Shown: one piece after another, positions 22,445 to 34,335 of the stretch | Position numbering within the stretch: the first letter of the stretch is position 1 | How the letters are laid out: each line of letters starts with the position of its first letter | Source of the DNA: Heterohyrax brucei | Lineage: Eukaryota; Chordata; Mammalia; Hyracoidea; Procaviidae | Assembly (NCBI GenBank): GCA_028571685.1 | Contig: CM053141.1 | Location: forward strand, 132,708,833 to 132,772,832 | Direction of reading: 5' to 3' | Length of the DNA stretch: 64,000 bases | Made by a program: the position numbers and the translations under genes | Notes under the pieces: model-generated | What the model was told of the DNA's origin: nothing | What the model saw: only the letters and a program-made list of their open reading frames with translations | The model's database searches: none

Positions 22445-23735
22445 AGGACAAAAGAAATATGGTAATTTTTGGTGTTCTTTCAAACAAGGAACCAAATTAA
22501 TTATCATTTTTCTATTGTTCATTCAACAACTCTACAAAAGTAGGTAATATATTTAATAATAAACACAAAATGCATGAACTTTTTTAAAACATTGGTACTG
22601 GTGATTAATAAAAATAAATTAAAAGCTAAATTTACATTGGCAAGCAACATTGTGTTGATTTTCTTTTTCATTTTAATGAGGTCATGTATTTTTCCACTTT
22701 GAGAAACATTGTTCTTATCTGCATAGTGTCATTTCTCCTGTCTTTTGGTAATAGCACCCCACTGTTCCCTTGGAGAGCCATTTTTTCTCCATGCTATGTG
22801 CTTCTAATAATACTGTAAATCATATTGCTGCTTCTATTCCAATCCATTGTATGGACACATGATTCACATTACAACCAACAGGTTCTCTTTTCTAGAAATT
22901 TGAGTATCAAATGTGGAGCACATGAAAATACAAGACAGATGGAACTGAGTTACTTTTAATGTGAATAACCATAAATTCTCCCTACTGAGATATCTGAAGC
23001 TACAGCAGGTTTTTCTTCTTCCCTGAGTTTGTTGTTGAAACTACCAGTTTCTATTATGAGGTAGCAATTATATTATTATTATTTTAAAATAAATAATTTA
23101 TAAATAAATATTTATGAAATGACTACTGGCACTTTATGGGAATTACCTCCCTTACAGAAAACAGAATCTTTGAAAGTATTTATTGACCTAGTTAGTGGAA
23201 GAACCTGGACTCTTCCCAGAACTGTGACTCATAAATCCACAATCTTAGTTAGACTTACACTGCTTCAATAAAGAATATGATTATACTATTCAAAACCTTA
23301 TTCTAATAAACTTTATTAAACATAATATCCTCATTTTATTTAGAATTAGACTAAAATATAGAAAATAAAATTCACGATTTGAGAAAAAAAATCACTCATT
23401 TAATTGAGCAGAACTGCTATAAAATTCTCATCTTGAATTCTGCTGGATATTTATGCCAGACACATAAATATCCTAGACCACAGGTTACAGCAAGTTTTTC
23501 TACACAACTCAAGCTTATTCTATAGAGTCCTCTATTAAAGCTAATGTGCCCAATAATAGTATTATTTTAAAGTTAACCTCATGATGATATTTTGTCCACT
23601 TAGCAATGTCTTAGCGGACCTCTTTACCATTTTGAGGAGCTTTGTCTACTTTCTGATTCCTTTCTCTATTCACAAATACTTAACATTCCCCTAGTTTTAA
23701 CAGGAACTACTTTTTATCCAGGATTTCCAGAGAAA
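22445..23735. other. Unique, AT-rich stretch
   Basis: No repeat family or gene is recognised. Around 23060-23120 it is extremely AT-rich with ATTT/TAAA runs. Some old DNA transposon or L2 sequence could be hidden here. Confidence 0.4.
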
Positions 23736-24270
23736 TGTTGTTGGTGTTATTACTGTTGTTTGCTTTCTTTAAATCGGGTTCTACTCTCAGCTACTCTTAT
23801 GTTATACATAACAGACAGAAATGTTGCCAGGTCCTGTACCACCCTCACAATTATCTCTCTGTTTGAACCCACCGCTGTAGCCACTGTGTCAATCTATCTT
23901 GTGGAGGGTCTTCCACCTACTTAACAGTCCCCTGCTTTCTCAGGCACACCCTGTTGTAGCCATTAACCCTCACTTAGGACATATCTACAGTAAGCCTCAT
24001 CATCCTCTCTTCTAACAAGCATCTGGCTGTACATCCTTCACCACAAAGTTATTCATTCTTCTGGCAGTACATGGTATGTTCAGTGTTCTTTACCAATATA
24101 ATTCAAATGGGTTACTTCTTTTTCAGTCTTCCTTTTTTTATTGTTCAGCTTTCTCATGAATATGAGGAGACTGAAAATATAATGAATTGGAGGAGGTGAG
24201 CCTTAGTCATCAAAGTAACATCTTTGCTTTTTAAGATTTTAAAGTTTTTGCCTTAGGTTTACCCAGAGCA
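23736..24270 (-). mobile_element. RTE LINE 3' fragment, antisense
   Basis: Only the 3' end of the element: the blocks 'gtcctgtaccaccctcacaa', 'agccactgtgtcaatctatc' and 'ggcagtacatggtatgttca' occur in the same order as at 17780-18060. The 5' end is truncated inside the reverse transcriptase, which is typical of LINE insertion. Confidence 0.8.
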
Positions 24271-24427
24271 ATATATTTTTTAAAAAATTTATTGTATTTT
24301 ATTTGAATTCAAGAACTTTTTTTTAATGTGAAGAGTCAACAAGATTTAACAACAGCATAAATAAGAACACTTCTCTCATTGGTTTGTGCTGACGAGAACA
24401 GAGTTAATGATACAAAGAAAAACAAGT

Positions 24428-25300
24428 CATTTATTCAAGACTTTATTTCCAAAATTCCTGGAAAACAGGAAAACAGACTGCAAATAAATAAAATGCTCTG
24501 CAAGTTCCAGGCAGCCAGGGCCCAGTGAGGTAAGAAAGGAGAGGAGGACAAGCAGAAGTACTAGAACTGCCCAAGACCAAAGTGGTAAAAAAAGCAGGGG
24601 CAGGAACACAATGGTTGACTCCTGTCCCAGGGGTGGGGCTTCACTTCACTGAAAGGGAAAGAATCTCTGAAAGCTGAGGATAGCACACCTGAGCTTTGCC
24701 ACCCATTTCTCCTGGATGAAAGGCCCCAGGTAGCTCTTTGTACAGGGAGCTCACACTGCAAATAATTCCATCCCCACCACAAACACATACTCACACACAC
24801 ATCCACTCACTCATGTACACTAACACATATCACATGCATTTAGCCTGAGGAGCCCCTAGCTTGCCCTTCTCAGGACCCCCCATTTCAGACTGTCCCACAA
24901 AGTGGCTGGACCTGAGCATCATCACTTAGACCGGGAAACCTGGGCATGAAAAAAGGCCGTATCTGTAGGTGAGACACAGGAGGCCCCTCACTCCTTCTTA
25001 GCCCTGTATAGCTCTTTTCTTCATCCTGTGAGATCTGCAGATGGAAAAAGCAGGCTAACAAGCACCCAGAAGGTCCTAGGTAGAGGAGAATAGGGCAAAT
25101 GAGAGGGGCATCTGAATCAAGGGCTCCTAGAAGACTTGACACAAAGACAGAACCCAATGGGCCGTGGCTGTGGGGACTGCAGGGGTGCTCGGTGGCTGCA
25201 AACAGCCTCACTGGCCAAGTTGAGACAGGCAGAGGTTTTCTTCCACGTCCCCTGCTCCACCTTGGCTGCTGACGAAGGAAATTGGTCAAAGGACCTATAT
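24428..25300 (-). other. GC-richer single-copy island with an mRNA-like 3' end
   Basis: This 870-base block is visibly richer in G and C than its flanks and matches none of the window's repeats. On the minus strand it ends with two AATAAA-type signals within 15 bases (near 24451-24437, tggaaataaagtcttgaataaa), as at the 3' end of a transcript. Upstream on the same strand an open frame of 134 codons runs from 25289 to 24885, but I do not recognise the protein and it has no clear domain. No A-tail follows the signals. It could be a 3' UTR or retrocopy of an unidentified gene, or the terminal exon of a real gene. Confidence 0.35.
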
Positions 25301-25309
25301 CTAGTCCTC

Positions 25310-26289
25310 TGAGATTAAAAGAAAAAAAGGCCCAGAGATCAGCAGAATTGTTAGAAGGAGCACAGAAGCTGAGAGAGCAGAGCTGCTGTCCTAGTGGGCC
25401 TGAAAGGCAGAGCTAATGCTCAGGGATGAGGGACTTTCAGTCAGAATCCAGAGTGTGTGGCCAGTACCTAGAAAGTAGAAGAGAAAGCTTCTGAATGGTC
25501 TCAAAGAACAGAGGATTATTTTTATAGGCTTGAGAGCTAATATGTTCTGCTAACTTGGCTTGGTGTCTCTTAGGTCTTCTTTCCCTCCAATTTCTTCATT
25601 TTATAATGGAAATGTCTAGCTTGTGCCTGCCTGTTTTGCCACTGCAGTTTAGAAGCAGATAACTTGTATTCTCCATTTCACAGATGTAGACGAATTTTTG
25701 TATTTTGAACTTGTTGCTGATTTAAGACTTTTGCTATGGTATGATGATGTGAATATGTTTTCCATGTTGCAAGGATGTCCCCCCAAAATGTGTGTAGCAT
25801 TTTGCTAGGCCATGATACCCAGTGTTGTGTGATTGTCCTCCATTTTGTGATTTTTCCTATGTTGTAAATCCTAATCTATGCCTGTGTTTAATAGGGCAAA
25901 ATAGATTATCTTAAAGAAGATTAGGGTAGGACTGTAACACCCTTACTAAAGGAGTTTGTTTCCCTGGAATATGGCTTGCACCACCTTTTAACCCACAAGA
26001 GACAAACAGAAAGAGAAATATACAGAGAGTTGGGGACTTCATACCATCAAGAAAGCTGTACTAGGAGGTGAGTTCTTCCTTTGGACCTGATGTTCCTGCA
26101 CCAAGATGATCCCAGATCAAAGAAAAGCTAATGCTTCTGGACCTTCCTTCAGAGCCAACAGAGAGAATGCATTCCCCTGCGGTGAGCACCTTGAATTCAG
26201 AATCCTAGCCTACTGGGCTGAGAATAAACTTTTCTTTGTTAAAGCCATCCACTTACGGTATTGCTGTTAGAACGACACCAGATGAGTAA
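25310..26289 (+). mobile_element. MaLR element, 3' part: internal remnant plus 3' LTR
   Basis: 25310-25770 matches the last part of the internal region of the MaLR at 32202-34335 in order, for example 'gtctagc-tgtgcctgcctgtt' at 25614-25640 against 33640-33660. 25774-26289 is an LTR with the 'aataaacttt' poly(A) signal near 26222 and the end block 'gccatccacttacggtattg'. The 5' LTR and most of the internal part are missing, so this is a truncated provirus. MaLR internal regions are gag-derived at most and I see no usable frame. Confidence 0.72.
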
Positions 26290-27771
26290 GATATTTAGCA
26301 ATTAATTAATAATAATTATTGCATTAAATATATGTCAACATATATTACTAACACATCAAAGCTATGATACTACTGTTTAGGACAAGGGTAAACGAGTATT
26401 TAGGTGGAGTTTTGTTTGTTTATTTTCTTTTTTTTAAGGGAGTCATTTTAACAGACCATATTAAGAAAGTAACAGAGGAAAAGGAGATACACGAACAAGG
26501 CAAAACTGAATTCTGGAGATTTGAAAAACAGTAGTATAATTGTAAGATAACTGAAAGCTGACTGTAGACTTAAAAGAAGATTCAAAATTTGGGGAACTTA
26601 AAACACTATAGCTAATTCATAGTTGTTACTGAAATAAAAAAAAAGGAAGAATTTGGTTCCATATTTCAGATAATATCTTCAGGTATATCTCAAAGCTGTT
26701 TTATTAAATGGGATATTATAAATATTAATTTCTACAAACCCATCCAAGAAGTAAAATGGTCTACATTTTAAATAAGGGATAACATTTCTAGATTTGTCTC
26801 CCACTCAAGTATGTGGTTTATTCTGTATAGAAATAAATTCCAAGGGCCTGGAAAGATCTGTGCTTTTAAAAAGGCCTTATAGAAACGTTTTTGTGCTAGA
26901 AATATGAAGAACCATGTAAAATAAAGCAGAACTGATCATAAAGAAGATTCCGCTCCTACGCTGCATTATAAAAAGAATGTGAAGCAAAGCAGTTTTCATT
27001 TAACAGGTGAAAAGGAGTAAGTGGCAAATTTGTTAGGTTAGGTGATATTTTGAGTTTTTTCTACTCTTAGCTTTCTTGAATTGTATGAACTTTGTGATGT
27101 TATTGCTTTCTGGGAGTGAAAGGGATAATAATAGCAATTCTTTAAATAAAAGGTGAGTTATTTCTTTTGGTTTGTTCTTATTTTGAACACAAGCTTCTAA
27201 TTCCAGCCATTAGTTTTAGAAGAAATGCCATGTTATTATATACATATTATGCCAATTAGAATATACATATTATATATATTATAAATGTAGTTAATAATAG
27301 ATTATACTGGAGGACTCCAAACATAAATGGCTCAATACCGTTAGTCAACAATGTCAAAATTCAAAAATAAATCACAATACATGGTTCTACACTTAAATTT
27401 GTATAATTTGCTATATGCAAACCATGTCTCGAAAAACCAAATTTGGTAGTAAAGTGATGGGAAGACTTATGTAATAAAACAGACAGCAAAATTACAAAAT
27501 TAGCCAATTCTTGGTAATGGTGAATCCTGAATAAAAATTGTGTCAAGGAAATAAATCCAAAGATACCAAATTATACCTCAAGAAGGTTTCTCATAAAAAT
27601 TGAGACAGATAATGGCTAAGGGGTAAATCAGAGAACTGAGCCTCAGGCCCTCTGGTTTGCTTGTAAGCAACCAAATATATATTCAGTGTGACTAAAAATG
27701 AACACAACATTACTTCAGTATGGTAAAGAGACTGCCAACATCACCAGGAATGACTGGTAGAAATGTGCAGC
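26290..27771. other. Unique, AT-rich stretch
   Basis: No repeat family or gene is recognised. It has a short (AT)n patch near 27240-27290. Confidence 0.4.
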
Positions 27772-27775
27772 TTGG

Positions 27776-28590
27776 GAAGCGGGGCCAGGATGGTGGACCA
27801 GACACACATCTCCTCAATTCCCTCTGAGAACCAAGGCCTGGAGTGATAACCGAACGCATCAGCAGACATCCAGGGGGCCCTAGGGTCTGGCAGAATGTTG
27901 TGAGATTTGACTAGGCACCAGTAATGGACTAAAGTACCCCTCTCAAAGGCAAGCCAGCAGCTACTGACCCCACTCCTGCTAACTCACTGTTTCAGAGCAC
28001 TGCAGGTACAGACACCCTCTTTGTTATCCAGGAGGCAGGGACTATCCCTGAGCTGGCAAATATGCCGAACTGCAGCACTTAAGAAAACAACATCTAGTGC
28101 AGCAGAGAGACAGGATGTGGCACAGCCACACATTAAGAGCCCAACTGCTGATTGACGGCACCACTGCCCCTCCATCCTCTCTTTTCTGAGCTGCACCACA
28201 GACTCTGTTGTTTCATGGTATGAAGGGCAGCTTGGCAGGGATGCCATATTGGTTGGCTGGGAGAAGAGTCACCCAGCTGGGGGACTTAGCTGCAGCTGAT
28301 CCTCAAGCAGAGCAGCAGCCTATCTGGCAAGTCCTTCTCCAGCAGAAAAGCAGTGTCTGAGACAATTCATGTCTAGAATCATGGGTAGGGCCTAGCAGGG
28401 GCCAGCAGGATGGCCCTAACCACTCCCTACCATGTCACAGCATCTGGGGATGGCCTATGAGGTACTTCTGTTGTTGGCCACACCTGAAGGCCTGACTGTC
28501 TTCAACAGCTGTCGGATGGCTCCCCACTCACAAGTAAAGTACCCTTTTAAGTGAGACTACCTGGAGAACTGACTAATGAGATGCCCAGCA
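27776..28590 (+). mobile_element. Orphan L1 5' UTR
   Basis: It opens ggaagcggggccaggatggtgg, closely matching the 5' end of the full-length L1 at 50213 (ggaggcggggtcaatatggtgg). It continues through related blocks such as 'cagacacacatctcc' and later 'cctgactgtcttcaacagctgtc', which pairs with 51098-51118. Similarity stops near 28590, shortly before the ORF1 start would come. No ORF1, ORF2 or 3' end follows. The L1 promoter lies in this part. Losing the 3' end and keeping the 5' end is the reverse of ordinary L1 truncation. Confidence 0.65.
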
Positions 28591-29044
28591 GTGTGTAATA
28601 TGGGCAAGTAGGATTTGGACTGAATACTCCTTACCATTCAGAAGTTTCGTCAATGCTTATTTATACCTCTCTCACACATGGTTCTTTTCGTGCTTTTTTC
28701 TTCTTTTTTCCTTCTTAACTAAATACAGTTGTGTGCAGAACACTGCCCCTAACCATCATGGTCAATAGTCTTTACAAGAGCTCTTTGGTTTCATCCTTCC
28801 TGTTTTACTTCTTCAGCTACAACCATTGTTCTCAACACCATTCATGTATTCCCTGGAATAAACTCATATATGTTTAGCTGCAATTCTATTTATTCTTGTG
28901 TTCTAATTGTACCCTATGCATCCCATTAGTGAGGAAGAGATTCCTACTTTATGGTTACAAGTTGGCCAAATATACAACATCCAACAGACAACAGACAAGA
29001 ATGACAGAAGTTTGAAGATTTTTTTCAACTTCTGTAGTCTGAAA
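28591..29044. other. Unrecognised stretch
   Basis: No family is recognised between the L1 5' UTR fragment and the next LTR. A small frame at 28907-29125 runs into the LTR and is not a gene. Confidence 0.4.
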
Positions 29045-29484
29045 TTGATTGACCAAGCAATTAGGATACCACCAGTGGATGGCTTTAAAGAAAAAAAAAA
29101 ATTTCATGACAGCCCAGTAGGCTAAAAATCAAAATTCAGGATATCAGCTCCAAGGGAAGGCTTTTTTTGCTGGGTCTAGAGAATGGTCCTTGTTGTCAAT
29201 CTTCTTTTGGACCGGAAGCTTCTGAGTTCCTTTGTAAAGGATGAGTTCAATTTCCAGCACAGCTTTTTGGTAATATGAAGTCCCCCAATGTCTCTGCCAG
29301 CTTCTTTCCCTCATATCTTAAGAGACTACTTCAAGGTACAAAACAATCTTACACATTAAATCCTGCCCCAGCAACACAACTGCTGCCCATCCACCCTCAT
29401 TAACAAGATTTACAACATGGAGGAATTCACACAATACAAGGAATCACAGCTATTTTTTTGGAGAACACAGTTCAATCCCTGACA
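29045..29484 (-). mobile_element. MaLR-type solo LTR, antisense
   Basis: Blocks ccagtggatggctttaaa, ggcttttttt, 'ttgtcaatcttc' and the right border 'cacagttcaatccctgaca' match the reverse complement of the LTRs at 30820 and 32202. The RTE coding sequence starts one base after the LTR, so this LTR truncates or interrupts that RTE. Confidence 0.7.
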
Positions 29485-30155
29485 ACACTGGACTGTGTTA
29501 ATCACAAGAAATTATGGAAAATATTGCAAATAACGGGAATTCCAGAATTCTTACTTCTGCTCATGAGGACCCTGTACATAGATCAAAAGACAGTTATTCA
29601 GACTGAACAAGGGGATACTGAATGGTTGAAGGTCAGGAAAGATATGTGTCAGGGCTGTATCCTTTCTCCATACTTACTCAATCTGTATGCTGTGAACAAC
29701 CCAAGAAGCTGCACTATATGAAGAAGAACATAGCATCAAATTTAGAGGGAGATTCATTAACAACCTGTGTTATACAGATGAAACAACCTTGCTTGCTGGA
29801 AGTAAACAGGACTTGAAATACCTACTGATGAAGATCAAAGACCTCAGCCTTCAGTATAGACTACACACCAACATAAAGAAAACAAAAATCTTCATAACTG
29901 GAGCATTAAGCAACATCATGATAAAGAGAGAAAATACTGAGGTTGCCAAGGATTATATTTTACTTGGATCCATAATCAACATCCATGGAAGCAGCTGTCA
30001 TGAAATGAAATGACACACTGCATTGGGCAAATGTGCTGGAAAAGACTTCTTCAACTTGTTAAAAAGCAACAATATTACAATCAAAACTACAATGTGCCAT
30101 GGCATTTTCAATTGCCTCATATGCATGCAAAAGCTGGACAAGGAATAAAGAAGAC
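29485..30155 (+). pseudogene. RTE reverse transcriptase fragment
   Basis: A 3' part of the RTE polyprotein. Visible motifs in order are L-D-C-V-N-H-K-K-L-W (the palm Asp region, FDxVDH in the family), M-C-Q-G-C-I-L-S-P-Y-L-L-N-L-Y (motif B, usually RQGCILSP) and, after a frameshift, C-Y-T-D-E-T-T-L-L at about 29768-29794. The last should be YADD. Here Ala is Thr and the second catalytic Asp is Glu, so the polymerase site is lost as well as the frame. The C-terminal part continues at 30646 after an LTR insertion. In life this enzyme would reverse-transcribe RNAs that end with the RTE/AfroSINE tail. Confidence 0.8.
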
Positions 30156-30640
30156 TGTCTAGGTTATCTAGTGCTACTTTAACAGACATAACACAAGTGG
30201 ATGGCTTTCAAAAGAGAAATTTTATTTTGTCACAGTTAAGTAAGCTAAAAGCCTGAATTTGGAGTATCAGCTCCAGAAGAAAACTTTCTACGTTAGCTCT
30301 GGAGGAAGGTCCTTGTCATCAATCTTCACCTGGACTACAAGCTTCTGAGGCACAGGGACCCTAGATCGTTTCCCAAGGATATGTCTGCTCCCAGCCCTGC
30401 TTCTTGGTGTCATGAGGTCCCCAAAGTGTTACTTGTCTCTGTTTCCTTTATATCCCACAAAGTTGCTCCAAGGCACAATATGATCCTACACATTGAATCC
30501 TACCCCACCAACACAAATGTCGTCCATCTCCCTCATTAACATCATAGAAACAGGGTTTATAACATCATACAATACCAGGATTAATAGTCTGGCCAAACTA
30601 CTGAACACATTTTTGGGGGTACATAACTTAATCCATGACA
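30156..30640 (-). mobile_element. MaLR solo LTR, antisense, with 5-bp duplication
   Basis: Begins tgtctaggttatctagtgct and ends taatccatgaca on the plus strand, the reverse of a MaLR LTR. It is flanked by identical aagac at 30151-30155 and 30641-30645, RTE sequence duplicated on insertion. No internal region remains. Confidence 0.85.
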
Positions 30641-30819
30641 AAGACCAAAGAAGAACTGATGCTCTGCATTATGGTGTTGACGAAGAATATCGAATGTACT
30701 GGGCTACCAAAAGAATGAACAAATCTGCCCTGGAAGTATACCCAGAATGTTCTATAAAAGCAAAGAAAGCTAGACTTTTGACATGTTATTAGGAGGCACA
30801 AGTTCTTGGAGAAAGACAC

Positions 30820-31327
30820 TGTCATAGATTGAATTGTGACCACTCAAAAATGTGTAAAGCAATTTGGTTAGGCCTTGAATCCTGGTGTGAAATGTCCCTG
30901 CCAAGCCAGCCAAGTGCCGACGCTGTAAACCCTGTTTCTGTGATGTTAACATGGGAGGATGGTTGGTAGTTGTGTTGGTGGGGCAAGACTCAATGTGAAG
31001 ACTGTATTGTGCCTTGAGGCAATCTCTTAAGATATAGAAGATAGAAGCTAGCAGAGAGATTTGGGGGACTTCATACCACCAAGCACTGCTGGGAGCAGAG
31101 TATGTCCTTTGAAAAGGACCCAGGGTCCCTGTGCCCTGGATGTTCCCAGTCCAGAGTAAGACTGACAAGAGTCTACCTCTACAGCCAACAGAGAAAGCTT
31201 TCCCCTGGAGCTGATGCCCTGATTAGGGACTCGCAGCCTACTGGACTATGACAGAAAATAAATTTTTCTTCATTAAAGCCACCCACTTTTGATATCTCTG
31301 TTACAGCAGCACTAGATGACCAACACA
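30820..31327 (+). mobile_element. MaLR solo LTR, sense, with 5-bp duplication
   Basis: Starts tgtcatagattgaattgtga and ends near 'actagatgaccaacaca'. It contains the poly(A) signal region 'gacagaaaataaatttttc' near 31250. Flanks are gacac at 30815-30819 and gacat at 31328-31332 (4 of 5). The second is the original RTE word, so the first has mutated. Confidence 0.85.
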
Positions 31328-31514
31328 GACATCATGCTTGGTAAAGAAGAGGGTCACCAAAAAAGAAGATCTTCAGTAAGTTAACACAATGGCCACAATA
31401 ATGGGCTCAACTACAGCAATGATTGTGAAGATGGCACATGATCGAGTGATGTTCAGTACATGGCATCCCTATGATTCAGAAATAACTTGATGGCTCCTAA
31501 CAACAATAGCCAGC

Positions 31515-31545
31515 CAGCCAAGTGCTGTTGAGTCGGAATAGTAGC
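31515..31545 (-). mobile_element. SINE/RTE tail remnant
   Basis: caagtgctgttgagtcggaat is the reverse complement of the shared SINE/RTE 3' tail. Nothing more is kept. Confidence 0.4.
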
Positions 31546-31751
31546 ACATAATAATATCATCAAAAGTCATATGTGGTTATAATTTCAAATGATGGTGTTC
31601 AGTACGTTTTTGTTTCTTACCCTTTCCATTCAAAATACATTTCCGGATAATAATCTACACTGTTATACAATCTAAGTTCATTCCTTCTGTATTTTACACA
31701 GAATCTCAAAGTATGCATGCAGTACCTTCACTTATCCAATACCCAAGTCAA

Positions 31752-31915
31752 AAAAAAAACCCAAATCCATCTCTGTCTAGTTGATTCCAACTCAGAGCAA
31801 CCCTACAGGAGAGCAGAACTGCCTCAAAGATTTTCCAAGTAGTGCCTGAAGGATTTGAACTACTGACCTTTTGGTTAGCAGCCATAGTTTTTAACCATTA
31901 CACCAACACCCAAGG
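31752..31915 (-). mobile_element. AfroSINE, antisense
   Basis: Begins with an A-run at left, then ctagttgattccaactcaga, accctacagga, gttagcagccatag and the diverged tRNA-like head ending near 31915. Confidence 0.87.
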
Positions 31916-32201
31916 CAGCAATGAATACCTGCATACCAGCCTCCTTGCATATATGTTAGTGTCTCAGAAATAGATATTCAGTAGTGAAATTCTGTGTCAT
32001 GTGTGAAAATATATATTGTTGTTAAGTGCCATCAAGTCAATTTCAACTCCTAGCGACCCTATGTTCAAGAGAATGAAACATTACCCAGTCCTGTGCCAAT
32101 CTCAAAATCATTCTTATGCTTGAGCCCATTGTTGCAGACACTGTGTCAATCCATCTTGTGGAGGGTATTCCTCTTTTTCAATGACCCTCTAACTTATCAG
32201 G

Positions 32202-32715
32202 TGTCACTGAACTGTGCCCCCAAAATATGTGTGTAGCAATTTAGCTGGGCCATTTTTGCCATACTGTGTGATTGTCCTCCATTGTGTGATTTTACTATAC
32301 TGTAAATCCTAATCTATGCCTGTGGTTCATAGATTGGGTTATAGTAAAGAGTATTAAGCGGGGACTGTAACACCTTTACTAGGGAGTTTGTTCAGAGTAT
32401 GGTTTGTGCCACTTTTTATTCTACAAGACATAAAAGGAAAGGGAAGCAAGCAGAGAACTGGGGACATTATACCATCAAGAAAGCAGTGCCAGGAGTAAAG
32501 CATATCCTTTGGAAAGGACTCAGGGTCCCTGTACCTCGGAAGCTCCAGGGAAAGATTGATGACAAGGACCTTCCTCCAGAGCCAACAGAGAAAGACTTCC
32601 CCTGGAGCTAATGTCCTGAATTTTGACTTGTAGCCTACTGGACTGTGACAAAATAAAATTTATCTTTGTTTAAGCCATCTACTCATGGTAGATGTACTAC
32701 TAGGTCACTAAGACA
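32202..32715 (+). repeat. 5' LTR of the MaLR element
   Basis: TG start at 32202 and CA end at 32715, with an AATAAA signal at 32652-32657 followed by the usual 'tttaagccatctactcatgg' end block. Pairs with the LTR at 33822. Confidence 0.8.
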
Positions 32716-33821
32716 GAATTTGGCATCTAGAAACTGGGGTGCTGTTCTAACAGATAGCTAAAATGTGGAAGCAGTTTTGAAACTGAATGAAAGGAAGACT
32801 CGGAACTGAAGAGCTTTTAATAACAGAGAAGGTGCAGATGGTGAGAAGCAGAAATGGTGAGCCAACAAGGCAGAATCAGGAGACCAGCACAGGACACTGC
32901 TGAAGCCCACCCAGGAGTAACAGAGCTCACTACCTCTGTGAAGGAGGCTTCATAGCAGAGTAGGATGAGTCTCAGCCCTTATCAGTGAAGCTACAGAGCC
33001 TCAGAACACTACAGCAGGACAGATGCATGCATGAGGCCTGGGCCAAGAGACCACTGGAAGCAGAAGCTGAAGAGACAAAGAATACAAGAAGCAGAGCTGC
33101 CTTAGTCTCAACAGATATGACCATGATCACAGGGGTTTCAAAGGGTAGAGCCATGGCCTCTGGGACTTCAAGAGGGGGCAGTGGGGCCAGGGAATCCTAG
33201 GTTTCAAAGAGTCATAACTTCACCAACTAGGTTCCAAGGGTGGGGCTGTGATTCAGAAGTATCAGTGGGATAGAGCCATAGCTACTACACAAAGCTGAGG
33301 GGTCAAAACTGCTATGCTTAAGAGGCAGAAGAACAGGCCTGCCAAGGCTGAGGTGGTAAGATTTCCACTAAGAGAATGTGTGTGCCTAAAACTCAGCAGA
33401 TTTGCTGTCCCAGATTGCCTGGAAGGCAGAGACGAAGTCCAGGGCCAAAAGGCCTCCACTCAAAATTCAGAGAGTATGGCTAATACCTGCAGTCTAGAGG
33501 GCAAGACTACTGTGTAAACTGTCTCAGAGAATACAGGGTTATTTTTAAAGCTTGAGGACTAATGTAATGTGTTCAGTAACTTGTGTGGTATCTTTTATGC
33601 TTTCTTTCTCTCTAATTTCTTCTACTTGTAACGGAAATGTCTAGCATGTGCCTGCCTGTTCTGCCACTGTACTTTGAAGGCAGATAACTTGTATTCTAGA
33701 TTTCAGAGATGAGGAAGAACTTTTGGATTTGGGACTTGGAACTGATTAAAGACTTTTGCCTATGATGGGATGAAAATTTTTTAACATGTTTCAAAGAAGT
33801 GATTCGGGGGAAAAAAAAAAT

Positions 33822-34335
33822 TGGTCTCCCACAAAATGTGCGTAGCAGGTTAGCCATGATTCCCAATATTGTGTGGTTGCCCTCCATCTCGTGATTTCCA
33901 TATACTGAAAATGCTAACTTCTCCCTGTGGTTAATAGACTGGATTATGTTACAGAGGGTTAGGGTGGGACTACAACACACTTACTAAGTGAGTTTCCCCA
34001 GAGTGTCTCTTGCACCACCTTTTATTGTATAAGAGATAAGAAAGGGAAGCAAGAAGATAACGGGGGAACTCCCACCACCAAGAAAGCAGTGCCAAGAGCA
34101 GAGTGCATTCTTTTGAAAAAAAACTAAGGGTCCCTGCACCTCAGTGGCTCCAAGTCCAGGGGAAGACTAACAACAATAAAACCTTCCTGCAGAGCCAACA
34201 GAGAAAGACCTCCTCTAGAGCCAATGCCCTTAATTTGGACCTGTAACCTAATGGACTGTGACAAAATAAAATCTATCTTTGTTTAAGCCATCACTTGTGG
34301 TATTTCTGTTAGACCAGTACTAGATGACTAAAGCA
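33822..34335 (+). repeat. 3' LTR of the MaLR element
   Basis: Its first about 15 bases are degenerate. Similarity to the 5' LTR is clear from 'cccacaaaatgtgcgtagca' onward, with an AATAAA signal at 34265-34270 and an end at aaagca. Confidence 0.78.

Larger units (their letters stand above)
29485..31508 (+). mobile_element. RTE LINE, sense, carrying two solo LTRs
   Basis: The pieces 29485-30155, 30641-30819 and 31328-31508 join into one 3' half of an RTE: palm of the reverse transcriptase, C-terminal part, and the 3' tail ending 'cttgatggctcctaacaaca' at 31508. The two interruptions are MaLR LTRs in opposite orientations, each flanked by a 5-base duplication of RTE sequence. The left side is cut by another MaLR LTR at 29484. 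Confidence 0.85.
32202..34335 (+). mobile_element. MaLR LTR-internal-LTR element
   Basis: Two LTRs of the same family in direct orientation (32202-32715 and about 33822-34335) enclose about 1.1 kb. The internal part starts with a primer-binding-site-like 'ttggcatctagaaactgggg' and follows the MaLR internal order, such as 'gctgttctaacagatagcta' and 'aaaatgtggaagcag'. The flanks tcagg (32197-32201) and ccaag (34336-34340) may be a decayed 5-base duplication (3 of 5, differences are transitions). There is no protease, polymerase or envelope frame, as expected for this non-autonomous group. It is an old endogenous element and is defective. Confidence 0.8.

Noticed and set aside
24885..25289. A 134-codon open frame as a real protein gene
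   Set aside because: No domain, no recognised homology and no codon or start evidence. Kept only as part of an mRNA-like island.
32399..32611. A 70-codon frame in the MaLR LTR
   Set aside because: LTR sequence, with a similar block order in the other LTRs without the frame.
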